A DNA stretch of 64,000 bases from an uncultured Acidimicrobiales bacterium (GCA_938038815.1 CALHTF010000003.1:1-64000); one strand, 5' to 3'. Positions 26,477 to 37,338 are shown, numbered from the stretch's first letter. Notes: generated from the letters alone by a model not told the origin. Numbers and translations are program-made.

Positions 26477-27154
26477 GTGCCAGCTCGCATCTTGATCATC
26501 GAAGACGAAGAAGACATTGCCAACGCCGTGGCCGACCGGCTTCGCAGCGAAGGGCACGCGGTGTACTTGGCCCACGACGGCGAGGCGGGTGTCGAATCGT
26601 TCCGGTCGATCAAACCCGACCTGGTAGTGCTCGACCTGATGTTGCCAAAGTTGTCGGGCCACGAGGTGTGCAAGAAGATCCAAGCCGAGACCCGCACGCC
26701 GGTACTCATGCTCACCGCCCTCGGCGATGAAACCGATGTCTTGGTCGGGCTCAAGCTCGGCGCCGACGACTACATGACCAAGCCGTTCAGCCCACGCGAA
26801 CTCGCCGCTCGGGTCGACGCCATCTTGCGACGGGTCAACAACGACGCCGAACGCCGAGGCGCCATCTCGACCTGTGGTCTCGAGATCGATATCGACACCC
26901 GCCGGGTCATGGGCGCCGACGGCGAAATCCATCTCACCCCAACCGAGTTCGATCTGCTCGTCGGACTCGCCAAGGCCGATGGCACCGTCCTTAGCCGCGA
27001 GGACCTGCTCACCTCGGTGTGGGGGTACCCCGACGGTTCGGGCGCCCGCACGGTCGACAGCCACATCCGCTCGCTACGTCGCAAGCTGGGCGACGGTGTC
27101 GTCCGCACTGTTCATGGCGTCGGCTACGCAATAGGCGACGAGCCCGCGGCGTGA
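26477..27154 (+). CDS. OmpR/PhoB-type response regulator
   Basis: A 225-residue regulator. The receiver domain has the acidic pocket IIEDEED, the phospho-acceptor Asp53 in VVLDLMLPK, Thr80 and Lys102 in YMTKPF. The C-terminal winged helix has LTPTEFDLL and RTVDSHIRSLRRKLG. It starts at GTG 26477 with AGGAG 6 nt upstream. The stop overlaps the kinase start (GTGA), so it pairs with the kinase that follows. Targets are not evident. Confidence 0.95.
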   Translation: MPARILIIEDEEDIANAVADRLRSEGHAVYLAHDGEAGVESFRSIKPDLVVLDLMLPKLSGHEVCKKIQAETRTPVLMLTALGDETDVLVGLKLGADDYMTKPFSPRELAARVDAILRRVNNDAERRGAISTCGLEIDIDTRRVMGADGEIHLTPTEFDLLVGLAKADGTVLSREDLLTSVWGYPDGSGARTVDSHIRSLRRKLGDGVVRTVHGVGYAIGDEPAA

Positions 27155-28197
27155 CCGCTCCGCGCACACCATCCCACGAGCGCCGACGTTGGTCGTCGCC
27201 GCTGTCGGGCGTGCGGTCGCTCAAGGTGCGGTTCAGCATCATCATCGTCGCGGCGGTCGTCATCGCCTTTTTGTTGACCTGGCTCGGATTCGGACTCGAC
27301 TGGCCGTTCTGGGTACGCCCGATCGTGGCGGTCGGACTCGCCCTCGCCATGGTGCAGGTGTTGGCCCATGGCGCAACCTCGCCACTGCGCGCCATGATGT
27401 CGGCCACCGAGGCCATGGGACAAGGCGACTACAGCCAGCGGGTCACCGCCACCTCGGCCGACGAGGTTGGCCGACTCGCCGAAGCGTTTAACTCGATGGC
27501 CGGCGAACTCAGCGCCGTCGACCAGCAACGCCGCGACCTGGTGGCCAATGTCAGCCACGAGCTTCGGACCCCAATCGCGGCCTTGCGGGTCAACCTTGAG
27601 AACATGGTCGACGGGGTCACCGAACCCAACCAAGAATCGCTCGGCGTCATGTTGCGCCAAACCGAACGGCTGGGTCGTCTCGTGACCCAACTGCTCGACC
27701 TCGCCCGCCTCGAAAGCGGCGACTCACCGCTCGACTCCGCCAACTTTGGCGTGCTCGGCTTAGCGAACCGGGTCGCCGAAGAACTCTCGATGGCCGACCC
27801 CAAACCTCACATCGAGATCGAGGTTCCGCCCGGGCTCGACGTGTACGGCGACGCCGAACGGCTCCACCAGGTGCTCGCCAACCTCACCGAGAACGCCGTG
27901 CGGTACTCACCGCCGGGTCAACCGGTCCGCATCACGGCTCGCCGGTTCGGCGGCGGCGTCGAACTCGGCGTCGCCGACTCCGGTCCGGGAATTCCAGCCG
28001 AAGACCGAGCGCGTGTCTTCGACCGATTCGAACGAGTCGACGAACACCGGTCGACCCAAAAGGGCGGCGCCGGGCTCGGGTTAGCGATCGTCAAGTGGAT
28101 CATCGATCTGCACGGCGGCACGATCGAGGCCACCGACAACGCGCCCGGAGCAAAGATGGTCGTCCGGTTGCCGGACGGGCCAAACGAGAAGTCTTAG
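27151..28197 (+). CDS. Membrane sensor histidine kinase without a large extracytoplasmic domain
   Basis: A 348-residue kinase that starts at GTG 27151, overlapping the response-regulator stop. Two membrane helices (about 27-47 and 56-72) are joined by only about 8 residues, so the signal is probably sensed in or near the membrane. A HAMP-like segment follows, then the HisKA domain with His136 in NVSHELRTPIAAL, and the ATPase domain with NLTENAVRYSP, ADSGPGIP and GAGLGLAIVKWI. It phosphorylates the upstream-encoded regulator. Its stop overlaps the convergent adk stop by 4 nt. Confidence 0.94.
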   Translation: MTAPRTPSHERRRWSSPLSGVRSLKVRFSIIIVAAVVIAFLLTWLGFGLDWPFWVRPIVAVGLALAMVQVLAHGATSPLRAMMSATEAMGQGDYSQRVTATSADEVGRLAEAFNSMAGELSAVDQQRRDLVANVSHELRTPIAALRVNLENMVDGVTEPNQESLGVMLRQTERLGRLVTQLLDLARLESGDSPLDSANFGVLGLANRVAEELSMADPKPHIEIEVPPGLDVYGDAERLHQVLANLTENAVRYSPPGQPVRITARRFGGGVELGVADSGPGIPAEDRARVFDRFERVDEHRSTQKGGAGLGLAIVKWIIDLHGGTIEATDNAPGAKMVVRLPDGPNEKS

Positions 28198-28754
28198 GCG
28201 AGCGGGTCGACGACTGCACGAAGCCGGGTGAATACCTCGGCCTCGGTGCCCACGCCGTCGACGACCGACAGGATGTTCTTGGCTTCAAACCACGCCAGCA
28301 GCGGCGACGTCTGTGATTCGTAGAGTTCGAGGCGGCGGGCGATACCTTCGGCGGTATCGTCGGCGCGGCCGCGCTCCATCATGCGTTCGGTGACGATGTC
28401 GACCGGGACGTCAAGGTTGATGGCCAAATCGAGGCCGCCCTCACCGAGCATTGCTTCGAGCTCTTCGGCCTGATCAGGAGTACGCGGGTAGCCGTCGAGC
28501 AGCACACCATTGGCGACGATGTCGTCTTTGAGGAGCCGCTCGCCCACGATGCCGTGCATAATTTCGTCCGGCACCAGATCACCGCGATCCATGAGTTCGC
28601 CAGCGGCTTTACCGAGCTCAGTGCCCTCTTCGCGGGCCGCTCGCAGCATGTCGCCCGTCGAAACGTGCACACAGCCGTACTGACCAACCAAGTGACCGCA
28701 CTGAGTTCCCTTACCGGAACCCTGACGGCCAAGAATCACCATTCGAAGAGCCAT
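28194..28754 (-). CDS. adk: Adenylate kinase
   Basis: The enzyme interconverts AMP and ATP with two ADP. The P-loop is ILGRQGSGKGTQ, followed by VSTGDMLRAA and LLDGYPRTPDQA. At 186 residues with no Cys-containing lid it is the short actinobacterial type. The start is ATG at 28754, 3 nt after secY. Its usual downstream partner map is absent, and the gene instead meets a plus-strand histidine kinase gene head-on. Confidence 0.96.
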   Translation of the reverse strand: MALRMVILGRQGSGKGTQCGHLVGQYGCVHVSTGDMLRAAREEGTELGKAAGELMDRGDLVPDEIMHGIVGERLLKDDIVANGVLLDGYPRTPDQAEELEAMLGEGGLDLAINLDVPVDIVTERMMERGRADDTAEGIARRLELYESQTSPLLAWFEAKNILSVVDGVGTEAEVFTRLRAVVDPLA

Positions 28755-28757
28755 TGG

Positions 28758-30086
28758 TTACTTGAGGAATCCCTCGTAGTTACGCATGGTGAGCTGGCTA
28801 TCGATCTGGCGCATAGTTTCCAGAGCTACACCAGCAGCGATCAAAATGGAAATGCCGATGAAGCCAAAGCCACCGCCGCCACCACTGTGGCCGCCGGCTG
28901 AACTCCAACCAGCGAGCTGAACAATCAGCGACGGAAGCAGCGCTACCGCGAGGATGAACAGGGCGCCCGGCAAGGTAATACGAGACAAGACCTTGGCGAG
29001 ATAACGCTCGGTCTGTGGTCCCGGGCGGATGCCGGGGATGAAGCCACCCTGCTTACGGATCGTGTCGGCCTGTTTGGCCGGATCGAAGGTGATGGCGGTG
29101 TAGAAATAGGCAAAGCCAACGATGAGCAGGCCAAAGATCAGGTAGTACCACGGGCTGGTGGTCTGGCTCAGTTCGTCGTTCACGAAGTTGCGGAACCCTT
29201 CCCACGGAATGGTTACCGCGAGCAGCTGGGGCAAGTAGAGCACCGAGCTCGCAAAGATGATCGGGATAACACCCGACTGGTTGACCTTGAGCGGGATGTA
29301 GGTGTTCTGGCCACCGAACATGCGTCGGCCAACAACCTTCTTGGCGAACTGCACCGGGATACGGCGCTGACCCTGCTCGACGTACACGATGGCGACGATC
29401 AGCCCCAAGATCATGGCGATGAACAGAATCAGCGGAACAACGCCGTTCTCTTCGTACACCGCAACACCTTGGAACGGGAACGAGGCGATAACCGAAGCAA
29501 AGATGATCAGCGACATGCCGTTGCCGATACCCCGCTGGGTGATGAGCTCGCCCATCCACATCAACAGCGCCGTGCCGGCGGTGAGGGTGAGGACCACGAT
29601 CGAAACGGTGACCGGGCGGAAGTCAGGCAACAGGTCGATGCCGGTTCCGCCGGTGTTGGTGATGCTGTTCGACGGGTTGTGGAACAAGAACGCAAAGCTG
29701 GTCGACTGAATGACCGCAATAGCGATTGTCATGTACCGAGTCCACTGGGTGATCTTGCGCTGACCAACCGCACCTTGTTGCTGCCACTGCTCGATCTTGG
29801 GAATAACCACGCCCAAGATCTGCATGATGATCGAGGCGGTGATGTAGGGCATGATGCCGAGCGCAAACACCGCGAACTGGGTGAGCGCCGAACCCGAGAA
29901 CAAACTCAAGATGGCCAAGATGCCACCCTCCGACGCGTTCTCGCGCAACAGTTGCACCGCGTTGAAGTCGATGTACGGCGCCGGGATAAACGACCCGAGT
30001 CGGTAGATGGCCAATATGAAGATGGTGAACAGGATCTTGTTACGAAGATCCGCCACCCGGAACATATTTGGAATGTTGGCGAGCAC
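28758..30086 (-). CDS. secY: Protein translocase subunit SecY
   Basis: The 442-residue channel subunit of the Sec translocon, with about ten membrane helices. The family stretches RLGSFIPAPYIDF, FSGSALTQFAVFALGIMPYI, GMSLIIFASVIASFP and GFIPGIRPGPQTERYL are present. It starts at GTG 30086. It follows rplO after 111 nt and precedes adk by 3 nt, at the end of the spc operon. A glycine-rich tail segment (GGHSGGGGGFGF) lies in the last periplasmic loop. Confidence 0.96.
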   Translation of the reverse strand: MLANIPNMFRVADLRNKILFTIFILAIYRLGSFIPAPYIDFNAVQLLRENASEGGILAILSLFSGSALTQFAVFALGIMPYITASIIMQILGVVIPKIEQWQQQGAVGQRKITQWTRYMTIAIAVIQSTSFAFLFHNPSNSITNTGGTGIDLLPDFRPVTVSIVVLTLTAGTALLMWMGELITQRGIGNGMSLIIFASVIASFPFQGVAVYEENGVVPLILFIAMILGLIVAIVYVEQGQRRIPVQFAKKVVGRRMFGGQNTYIPLKVNQSGVIPIIFASSVLYLPQLLAVTIPWEGFRNFVNDELSQTTSPWYYLIFGLLIVGFAYFYTAITFDPAKQADTIRKQGGFIPGIRPGPQTERYLAKVLSRITLPGALFILAVALLPSLIVQLAGWSSAGGHSGGGGGFGFIGISILIAAGVALETMRQIDSQLTMRNYEGFLK

Positions 30087-30197
30087 CGTTTGTACCTCGG
30101 TCGCTGAAGAATCGCTAGAAAGTGTCAGTTGGAGTGTGGGAGCAAAGAAATTCCCACCCGCAGAACGAAACCATATCGGGTCGAGGACCCTTTGCGT

Positions 30198-30686
30198 CTA
30201 GCGGTTGGTAAGTGCGTTGCCCTGAGCTGGTGGGCGACGATCGCCGTGTGGCTTGGCGACCAGTTCGGTCGTTCCGCCCGCAGCCTTGATAGCTTCCTCG
30301 GCGCTCTTGGAAAAGGCGTGGGCCTTCACCGTGACCGCACGGCTGATTTCGCCGCGGCCGAGCACCTTGACCAGGTTGTTCTTGCCAACCAGGCCCTTGG
30401 CGAGCAAGGCCTCAGGGGTTACCTCGTCAAGCTCGCAGTCTTGAATCGTGTCGAGGTTGATCGCCTGATACTCGATCCGGAAGGGGTTGTTGAAGCCCCG
30501 CAGTTTCGGAACGCGCTGCGCGAGTGGCATCTGGCCACCCTCGAAACCGACGCGAACGGTATTGCGAGCCCGCTGGCCTTTGCTACCGCGGCCTGCGGTC
30601 TTGCCGCCCTTGCCACCAATACCACGACCGACGCGCTTGCGACGTTTGGTTGAACCCTCTGCGGGCTTGAGATCATGAACCTTCAT
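30198..30686 (-). CDS. rplO: 50S ribosomal protein L15
   Basis: A 162-residue L15 starting [25 protein letters not shown], with the glycine-rich extension that threads into 23S rRNA and the later [19 protein letters not shown]. The ORF track begins 15 codons upstream inside rpmD. ATG at 30686 is the correct start, 4 nt after rpmD. Confidence 0.96.
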   Translation of the reverse strand: MKVHDLKPAEGSTKRRKRVGRGIGGKGGKTAGRGSKGQRARNTVRVGFEGGQMPLAQRVPKLRGFNNPFRIEYQAINLDTIQDCELDEVTPEALLAKGLVGKNNLVKVLGRGEISRAVTVKAHAFSKSAEEAIKAAGGTTELVAKPHGDRRPPAQGNALTNR

Positions 30687-30690
30687 GTGA

Positions 30691-30870
30691 TCAAACTTCC
30701 TCGACCTGGACCAGATGCGGAACCCGGGCAATCATGCCCCGGATCTCTGGCTTGTCTTCGTGAGTGCGGCTTTTGCCGATACGGCCTAGACCAAGCGCCC
30801 GGAGATTTCCCCGCTGCTTCGGCTTGGTGCCGATGGCGCTGCGAATTTGGGTGACTTTGATCTGTGGCAT
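30691..30870 (-). CDS. rpmD: 50S ribosomal protein L30 (absent from the ORF track)
   Basis: The minus strand between rpsE and rplO encodes a 59-residue L30: [20 protein letters not shown], then [14 protein letters not shown], ending [10 protein letters not shown]. The ATG at 30870 directly follows the rpsE stop (TAAATG), and the TGA at 30691 is 4 nt before rplO. Order rpsE-rpmD-rplO is canonical. Confidence 0.96.
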   Translation of the reverse strand: MPQIKVTQIRSAIGTKPKQRGNLRALGLGRIGKSRTHEDKPEIRGMIARVPHLVQVEEV

Positions 30871-31488
30871 TTACTTCGCTCCAGAATCTGCGCTCGCGCG
30901 CTCGCTGTCGCGGTAGGCCGCAAGGAGGCCAGCCGGCATGAATTCTTCGGCATCGAGGCCACGAAGGGCCGCGATCTCATCGGGACGCTTGAGCTCGCGC
31001 AGACCATTGATGGTCGCCCGGGCAACGTTGATGTGGTTCGGCGAACCAAGCGACTTGCAAAGCACGTCGTGGATGCCAGCCTCTTCCAAGATGATACGAG
31101 CCGCACCACCGGCGATAACACCGGTACCAGGAGCAGCAGGCTTGAGCAGCACGCGACCGGCGCCCATCTCACCAATGATTGGGTGCACGATGGTCGAACC
31201 TGCGAGGGCAACATCAAAGACGTTGCGCTTGGCTTCTTCGGTGCCCTTCTGGATAGCCAGCGGGACCTCTTTGGCCTTGCCGTAGCCCAGGCCGACTCGG
31301 CCGTGGCCGTCGCCGATCACCACAAGAGCGGTGAACGAAAAGCGTCGACCACCCTTGACTACCTTGGCAACCCGGTTGATGTTGATGACCCGAGAGTCCC
31401 GCAAGATGCCAGGTCCACTTGGACGCTCGCGCTCTTCGCGGTCGTTGCGGCCGCGGCCACCTCGGTCGTTGTTTCGGTTGTCGCTCAT
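30871..31488 (-). CDS. rpsE: 30S ribosomal protein S5
   Basis: A 205-residue S5 with [37 protein letters not shown] and [16 protein letters not shown], plus a charged N-terminal tail ([19 protein letters not shown]) common in actinobacteria. The start is ATG at 31488, overlapping the rplR stop by one base. S5 is involved in decoding accuracy. Confidence 0.97.
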   Translation of the reverse strand: MSDNRNNDRGGRGRNDREERERPSGPGILRDSRVININRVAKVVKGGRRFSFTALVVIGDGHGRVGLGYGKAKEVPLAIQKGTEEAKRNVFDVALAGSTIVHPIIGEMGAGRVLLKPAAPGTGVIAGGAARIILEEAGIHDVLCKSLGSPNHINVARATINGLRELKRPDEIAALRGLDAEEFMPAGLLAAYRDSERASADSGAK

Positions 31489-31850
31489 TAGAACTCCAGT
31501 CCACCTTCGCGGGCAGCATCGGCGAGTGCAGCGACTCGTCCGTGATAGCGGTATCCACCGCGGTCAAATACAACTTTGTCGATTCCGGCGGTCTTGGCGC
31601 GCTCGGCGAGCAAGGTGCCGACCTCAGCTGCTGCTGCGGCACTGCTGGTCGAGGTCTCTTTGACATCGGCGAGGGTGTTCGCCGACGCAATCGTCACACC
31701 GGCGTAGTCGTCGATGATCTGGGCAGAGATGTGCTTGTTCGAGCGGTAGACCGAAAGGCGCGGACGGCTTTCGGTACCACGGACCTTCTTGCGGACCCGG
31801 CGATGCCGGCGCAAGCGTCCTTCACGACGAGTTTTGGCTTTGTCAGTCAT
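31488..31850 (-). CDS. rplR: 50S ribosomal protein L18
   Basis: A 120-residue L18 with [16 protein letters not shown]-type basic N-terminus (here [15 protein letters not shown]), [18 protein letters not shown] and the C-terminal [20 protein letters not shown]. It binds 5S rRNA. ATG start at 31850; 11 nt after rplF. Confidence 0.96.
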   Translation of the reverse strand: MTDKAKTRREGRLRRHRRVRKKVRGTESRPRLSVYRSNKHISAQIIDDYAGVTIASANTLADVKETSTSSAAAAAEVGTLLAERAKTAGIDKVVFDRGGYRYHGRVAALADAAREGGLEF

Positions 31851-31861
31851 GGATATGCCTG

Positions 31862-32401
31862 TTACTTCGCGGCCTTGCCGGCCTTGCGGATGATGTGTTC
31901 GTCTACGTACTTGATGCCCTTGCCCTTGTAAGGCTCTGGCTTGCGCAGCGACCGAATGTCGGCGGCGGTTTGGCCCACCGCTTGCTTGTCGATGCCTTTG
32001 ACGATGATCTGGGTTGGTTCGGGAACGTCGAACTCGACGCCCTCGGGAGCCTTGACGTCGACGGTGTGACTAAAGCCAAGACTGAGCTCGAGGCCGTCTT
32101 TGCCTTTGGCTTTTGCCCGGTAACCAACACCGACGATCTGCAGTTCCTTCTGGTAACCCTCGGTTACACCCTGGATCATGTTGGCGAGCAGCGTGCGAGA
32201 CAGACCGTGGAAGGCCCGGTTCTCGCGTTCTTCGTCGGGACGCTCAACCTGGAGGGTGTCGCCGTCTTGGGAGACGGTGATTCCACCGGGAAGATCCATC
32301 TCGAGTTCGCCCTTTGAACCCTTGATCTTTACGTGCTGGCCAGAGATCGATACATCGACTCCGCTCGGCACGGTGATTGGTTCTTTTCCGATACGTGACA
32401 T
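31862..32401 (-). CDS. rplF: 50S ribosomal protein L6
   Basis: A 179-residue L6 ([38 protein letters not shown] and the terminal [19 protein letters not shown]). It lies near the sarcin-ricin loop and factor-binding site. ATG start at 32401; 10 nt after rpsH. Confidence 0.97.
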   Translation of the reverse strand: MSRIGKEPITVPSGVDVSISGQHVKIKGSKGELEMDLPGGITVSQDGDTLQVERPDEERENRAFHGLSRTLLANMIQGVTEGYQKELQIVGVGYRAKAKGKDGLELSLGFSHTVDVKAPEGVEFDVPEPTQIIVKGIDKQAVGQTAADIRSLRKPEPYKGKGIKYVDEHIIRKAGKAAK

Positions 32402-32411
32402 AGCAGCGCTC

Positions 32412-32816
32412 CTACCAGATGAAGCACAGGATCTCGCCGCCCAGGCGACGCTTGCGCGCTTCCCGGTCGGTCATAAGACCCTTGCTGGTGGACAAAATGG
32501 CGACGCCGAGGCCACCAAGAACACGAGGCGTGGTCTTGGACTTGCTGTACACCCGAAGGCCTGGCTTGGAAACCCGCTCGATGCCCGAGATAACTCGTGC
32601 CCGGTCCGGGGAGTACTTCATGTCGATCTTGAGGGTCTTGCCCGGACGATCGGTGTTTTCTTCAACTTCGAAGCTGGTGATGTAGCCCTCAGACTTCAGC
32701 ACCGAGGCAAGAGCCTCTTTTTGCTTCGAAGAAGGCATGGCAACATCGTCGTGCATCGCAACGTTGGCGTTACGAATCCGAGTCAGCATGTCGGCGATTG
32801 GATCGGTCATTGTCAT
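32412..32816 (-). CDS. rpsH: 30S ribosomal protein S8
   Basis: A 134-residue S8 with [18 protein letters not shown] and the C-terminal [28 protein letters not shown]-type block, including [11 protein letters not shown]. In other bacteria it is the translational repressor of the spc operon. ATG at 32816, with a second possible ATG two codons in; 15 nt after rpsN. Confidence 0.97.
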   Translation of the reverse strand: MTMTDPIADMLTRIRNANVAMHDDVAMPSSKQKEALASVLKSEGYITSFEVEENTDRPGKTLKIDMKYSPDRARVISGIERVSKPGLRVYSKSKTTPRVLGGLGVAILSTSKGLMTDREARKRRLGGEILCFIW

Positions 32817-32831
32817 GGTTGTACCGCTCCC

Positions 32832-33017
32832 CTACCAGCTGGCCTTGGTGATGCCAGGAATCTCACCGGCGTGAGCGAGGTCACGCAGGCAAACACGGCA
32901 AAGACCAAACTTGCGGTATACCGAGCGCGGACGACCGCACTTGCGGCACCGGGTGTAACCCCGGACCTTAAACTTGGGTGTCTTTTGTTGCTTGTTGATG
33001 AGAGCTTTCTTGGCCAT
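32832..33017 (-). CDS. rpsN: 30S ribosomal protein S14 type Z
   Basis: A 61-residue S14 of the short zinc-binding type. The ligands are visible as [20 protein letters not shown]. It starts at ATG 33017, overlapping the rplE stop by one base. Conserved [20 protein letters not shown] precedes the zinc site. Confidence 0.97.
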   Translation of the reverse strand: MAKKALINKQQKTPKFKVRGYTRCRKCGRPRSVYRKFGLCRVCLRDLAHAGEIPGITKASW

Positions 33018-33586
33018 TACTGGTTCTCCTCCCGCTGGAACGGGAACTTGAAGGACTCGAGCAACGCCCGACCCTCTTCGTCGCTTCTTGCAGTGGTGAC
33101 GATGGTGATATCCATTCCCCGGGTGTTGTCGACCTTGTCGTAGTCGATCTCCGGGAAGATGAGCTGTTCGGTTACACCGAAGGTGTAGTTGCCGTTGCCG
33201 TCGAACGACTTTGGGGGCAGACCCCGGAAGTCACGGATACGAGGCACGGCGAGTGAGATCAAACGATCGAGGAACTCATACATGCGATCGCCCCGGAGGG
33301 TGACCTTGGCTCCAATGGGCTGACCTTCACGAAGCTTGAAGCCGGCGATCGACTTCTTGGCTTTGGTGATCACCGGCTTTTGGCCGGTGATGGTTGCGAG
33401 GTCGGCAACGGCTCCGTCGAGCAACTTGGCCTGGGAGACCGCGTCGCCCACACCCATGTTGACCACGATCTTTTCGAGTCGCGGTACTTCCATGATGTTG
33501 CCCAAGCCCAAGTTCTGTTGGATCTCGGTCTTGAGTTCGTCGTTGTACTTGACCCGCAAACGAGGCGGGAATGTGGTCTCAGCCAT
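33017..33586 (-). CDS. rplE: 50S ribosomal protein L5
   Basis: A 189-residue L5 ([63 protein letters not shown] and [18 protein letters not shown]). The ORF extends to 33631 inside rplX. ATG at 33586 ([10 protein letters not shown]) overlaps the rplX stop by 8 nt and is the likely start. L5 forms part of the 5S rRNA complex. Confidence 0.96.
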   Translation of the reverse strand: MAETTFPPRLRVKYNDELKTEIQQNLGLGNIMEVPRLEKIVVNMGVGDAVSQAKLLDGAVADLATITGQKPVITKAKKSIAGFKLREGQPIGAKVTLRGDRMYEFLDRLISLAVPRIRDFRGLPPKSFDGNGNYTFGVTEQLIFPEIDYDKVDNTRGMDITIVTTARSDEEGRALLESFKFPFQREENQ

Positions 33587-33893
33587 CGATATCGGCTCCG
33601 GTGCGCTTGCAGATGCGGACTTTGCTGCCATCGGTGGCTACTCGGTAACCAATCCGGGTTGGCTTGCCATCGGAAGGACTCAAGATGGCGACGTTCGAGA
33701 CGTCCATCGGCATGTCCTTGTCGATGATGCCGCCCTGTTGAATTTGCTGGGTCGGCTTTTGGTGCTTCTTAGCGATGTTTGCGCCTTCGACAATGACGGT
33801 GCCTTTGTCGGGGAACGCAAACATAACTTCGCCCTCATGGCCCCGGTCTTTGCCCGAGAGCACGCGGACTTTGTCGCCCTTCTTGATCTTCAT
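33579..33893 (-). CDS. rplX: 50S ribosomal protein L24
   Basis: A 104-residue L24 with [21 protein letters not shown] (KOW motif) and [21 protein letters not shown]. The upstream open part of the ORF lies in rplN. ATG at 33893 comes directly after the rplN stop. It is an early assembly protein of the large subunit. Confidence 0.96.
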   Translation of the reverse strand: MKIKKGDKVRVLSGKDRGHEGEVMFAFPDKGTVIVEGANIAKKHQKPTQQIQQGGIIDKDMPMDVSNVAILSPSDGKPTRIGYRVATDGSKVRICKRTGADIDG

Positions 33894-33894
33894 C

Positions 33895-34263
33895 TCAGAG
33901 CACCTCCGGTGCCAGCGAAACAATGCGCATGAACTTCTTGTCGCGAAGCTCACGGCCGACCGGACCAAAGATGCGGGTTCCCCGCGGTTGGTTCTGGTCG
34001 TTGATGAGAACTGCGGCGTTCTCATCGAAACGGATGTAGGAACCGTCTGGACGACGCTTTTCCTTCTTGGTCCGGACGACGACGCACTTGACGACCTCGC
34101 CCTTTTTTACCGCAGCACCAGGTATCGCTGACTTCACGGTGGCGACGAAGACGTCGCCGACCGAGGCGTAGCGGCGCTTGGAGCCACCGAGGACTTTGAT
34201 GCAGAGGACTTCTTTGGCACCGGAGTTGTCGGCGACGCGAAGTCGGCTTTCTTGTTGAATCAT
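33895..34263 (-). CDS. rplN: 50S ribosomal protein L14
   Basis: A 122-residue L14: [37 protein letters not shown] and [15 protein letters not shown]. It forms an intersubunit bridge. ATG start at 34263; 15 nt after rpsQ. Confidence 0.97.
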   Translation of the reverse strand: MIQQESRLRVADNSGAKEVLCIKVLGGSKRRYASVGDVFVATVKSAIPGAAVKKGEVVKCVVVRTKKEKRRPDGSYIRFDENAAVLINDQNQPRGTRIFGPVGRELRDKKFMRIVSLAPEVL

Positions 34264-34278
34264 GTTCTTCGTCCTGCC

Positions 34279-34560
34279 CTAACGAGCCCGCTCGAGAATT
34301 TCAAGAATGCGCCAGCGCTTCTTCTTCGACAGCGGGCGGGTTTCTTGGACCCGGACCCGGTCGCCGACGTTGAGGGTGTTCTCTTCGTCGTGAACGTAAA
34401 GCTTGGTGGTGCGCTGCATGGTCTTGGCGTAACGACGGTGTCGAACCCGGTCGACCGACGCAACGACGGCGGTCTTGTCCATGCCGTTGGAGACCACGAG
34501 TCCCTCGCGTACTTTGCGCGGGTTCTCACGAGTCTCGGTTTCGGTAGCTGCTTCGGGCAT
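34279..34560 (-). CDS. rpsQ: 30S ribosomal protein S17
   Basis: A 93-residue S17 with RKVREGLVVSNGMDKTAVV, YAKTMQRTTKLYVHDEEN and VQETRPLSKKKRWRILEI, preceded by an acidic tail of about 12 residues. ATG at 34560 overlaps the rpmC stop by one base. Confidence 0.96.
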   Translation of the reverse strand: MPEAATETETRENPRKVREGLVVSNGMDKTAVVASVDRVRHRRYAKTMQRTTKLYVHDEENTLNVGDRVRVQETRPLSKKKRWRILEILERAR

Positions 34561-34778
34561 TACTGACTCCCCTCAAGTGCTTCGGCTGCGGCGATCTCGC
34601 GGGTGCGAAGTTCGGTGAGCACACGAGCTACTTGACGTTTCGCCACCTTGATGCTGGCGTAGTTGTCGAGCTGTCCGGTGACGTTTTGGAAACGCAGGTT
34701 GAACAGTTCTTCTTTGGATTCGTTGAGACGTTCGAGCAGGTCGGTGTCGGCCATCTCGGTCAATTTCTTCTCGGCCAT
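34560..34778 (-). CDS. rpmC: 50S ribosomal protein L29
   Basis: A 72-residue L29 (LLERLNESKEELFNLRFQNVTGQLDN, KVAKRQVARVLTELRTRE). It sits beside the exit tunnel, where trigger factor and SRP dock. ATG at 34778 overlaps the rplP stop by one base. Confidence 0.96.
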   Translation of the reverse strand: MAEKKLTEMADTDLLERLNESKEELFNLRFQNVTGQLDNYASIKVAKRQVARVLTELRTREIAAAEALEGSQ

Positions 34779-35194
34779 TAGAAGCCCTCCTCACGGACAA
34801 CAAAGCGAGCCTTGATCGGCAGCTTCTGGATGGCCCGGTCGATGGCTTCACGAGCTACTTGCTCGTCGCCGTAGGAGAGTTCGAACAGAACTCGTCCGGG
34901 CTTGACGACTGCGACCCAGCGTTCCGGGTTGCCCTTTCCCGAACCCATGCGGGTTTCGGCCGGCTTCTCGGTGACGGGCTTGTCGGGGAATACGTTGATC
35001 CACACCTTTCCGCCACGCTTGATGTGACGGGTCATCGCGATACGGGCGGCTTCGATCTGGCGGGCGGTGATCCACCCGGGCTCGAGCGCCATGATTCCGT
35101 ATTCACCAAACGACACCTCGTTGGCGCCCTTGGTCATGCCACGGGTACGGCCCCGGTGATGTTTGCGGTGTGCAACCTTCTTCGGCATCAACAT
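34778..35194 (-). CDS. rplP: 50S ribosomal protein L16
   Basis: A 138-residue L16 with [44 protein letters not shown] and [19 protein letters not shown]. It lies near the A-site tRNA elbow. ATG start at 35194; 11 nt after rpsC. Confidence 0.97.
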   Translation of the reverse strand: MLMPKKVAHRKHHRGRTRGMTKGANEVSFGEYGIMALEPGWITARQIEAARIAMTRHIKRGGKVWINVFPDKPVTEKPAETRMGSGKGNPERWVAVVKPGRVLFELSYGDEQVAREAIDRAIQKLPIKARFVVREEGF

Positions 35195-35205
35195 GTCAGG
35201 TCTCC

Positions 35206-36113
<908 letters not shown>

Positions 36114-36114
<1 letters not shown>

Positions 36115-37055
36115 TAGGCGTCATCCTCTTCGTCGGACTTTTGTGCTCCACCAGGAGCTTCGAACCCAGCAGCTTCAGCGGCTGCCGCAGTGGCAAACCA
36201 AACCTCGGCGACCGTTGCGTCGTAGTAACGCGTGTCGGGTTCGTGGTACTTCATCGAGTTGGTGTTTCCCTTGATGGGGAAACCCTCGGGCATGGCGTCG
36301 CCGTCGAGCGGACCATGGCTTCCGTCGCCGTAGGGGGCGGCGTCATCCGCGGCTTGTTCGGCGGGCTCTTCGCTGGCTTGTTCAGCAGCGGGCTCGTCGG
36401 CGGCGGCTTCCTCGGCGGGAGCCTCAGCAGCTTCTTCGGCTGGGGCTTCGGCGTCGTCGGTTGCCTCAGCAGCTACTGCGGCTGCGCCTGCAGCGGCGGC
36501 ACCGGCCGCCGCCTCGTCACCATGATCATGGTCGTGATCATGGTCGTGATCGTGGTCGTGCGCTGCCTCTTCCTTGGCGGCTTCGGCGTCCCGGCTCTTT
36601 TGTACCCGGTCACGGCGAGAAGCCGCAGCGGTCGAGCGTGAGCTGGTGCCCTTGGCAGCTTCGCTGGTCCGGATGACCTCAAGCTCTTCAGGCGAGTAGC
36701 GGCTCACGATGATCGTGATGTGACAGGTGCGCTTGCGGATGCGGGTAGCGCGGCCACGAGCCCGAGGGCGCCAGCGCTTGAGCGTGGGGCCTTCGTCGGC
36801 GTAGCAAGCCGAGATGTACAGCTCTTCGGCGTCGAGACCGTCGTTGTTCTCGGCGTTCGCAACGGCTGAATCCAGGCACTTGGCGATTGGTTCGGCGATG
36901 CCGCGGTCGGAGAATTCAAGGATTTCCGATGCCCGAGCGTAGGACTCGTTGCGGATGAGGTTCAGGACTTCGCGAGCCTTGTAGGCCGAAGCACGAACGT
37001 ACTTGACCTGGGCCTTGGTGCCCGGCCGTTCGTTGGTCTTGGTTCCAAACGCCAT
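36114..37055 (-). CDS. rplV: 50S ribosomal protein L22 with a long His/Asp-rich and Ala/Glu-rich tail and an extra C-terminal module
   Basis: Residues 1 to about 125 are a complete L22 ([42 protein letters not shown]), whose loop lines the exit tunnel. The protein then continues to 313 residues, whereas L22 is usually 110-150. The extension has a basic/Ser-rich linker, a run of seven His alternating with Asp (166-178), about 60 residues of Ala/Glu repeats (EAPAEEAA), and a terminal module around 259-298 ([20 protein letters not shown], then [17 protein letters not shown]). That module resembles a small domain I recall from actinobacterial tails and from Ada- or excalibur-like metal sites. No frameshift separates it from L22. 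The His/Asp run could bind metal ions. Function of the tail is unknown. Confidence 0.93.
36522..36560 (-). repeat. Short tandem repeat encoding the His-Asp run in L22
   Basis: The DNA is a near-perfect alternation of His and Asp codons (plus-strand ATGGTCGTGATC-type 12-mers, repeated about three times). Such repeats expand and contract by slippage in steps that keep the frame, so the run length may vary between strains. Confidence 0.7.
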
Positions 37056-37333
37056 TATCGACGCACTCCGCGTTCTTGGCCAGCATGGAAACGGAAGGTA
37101 CGAGTGGGTGCGAATTCGCCCAGCTTGTGACCAACCATTGCTTCGGTGATGTACACCGGAACATGCTTGCGACCGTCATGAACAGCCAAGGTGTGGCCGA
37201 TCATTTCGGGGATGATGGTCGAACGACGCGACCAGGTCTTTACGACCTGCTTGCTGCCGGCTTCGTTGAGCGCATCGACCTTCTTGAGAAGGTGATCGTC
37301 GACGAACGGACCCTTTTTGAGACTTCTTGGCAT
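37055..37333 (-). CDS. rpsS: 30S ribosomal protein S19
   Basis: A 92-residue S19: [47 protein letters not shown]-type core including [12 protein letters not shown], and [18 protein letters not shown] at 37333; overlaps rplV by one base. Confidence 0.97.
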   Translation of the reverse strand: MPRSLKKGPFVDDHLLKKVDALNEAGSKQVVKTWSRRSTIIPEMIGHTLAVHDGRKHVPVYITEAMVGHKLGEFAPTRTFRFHAGQERGVRR

Positions 37334-37338
37334 AACTA

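Noticed and set aside
36522-36560. Possible frameshift or contamination causing the L22 extension
   Set aside because: The frame stays open through the tail, the stop overlaps the rpsC start by one base as between other genes here, and the C-terminal module is compositionally ordered, so it is a real part of the gene.
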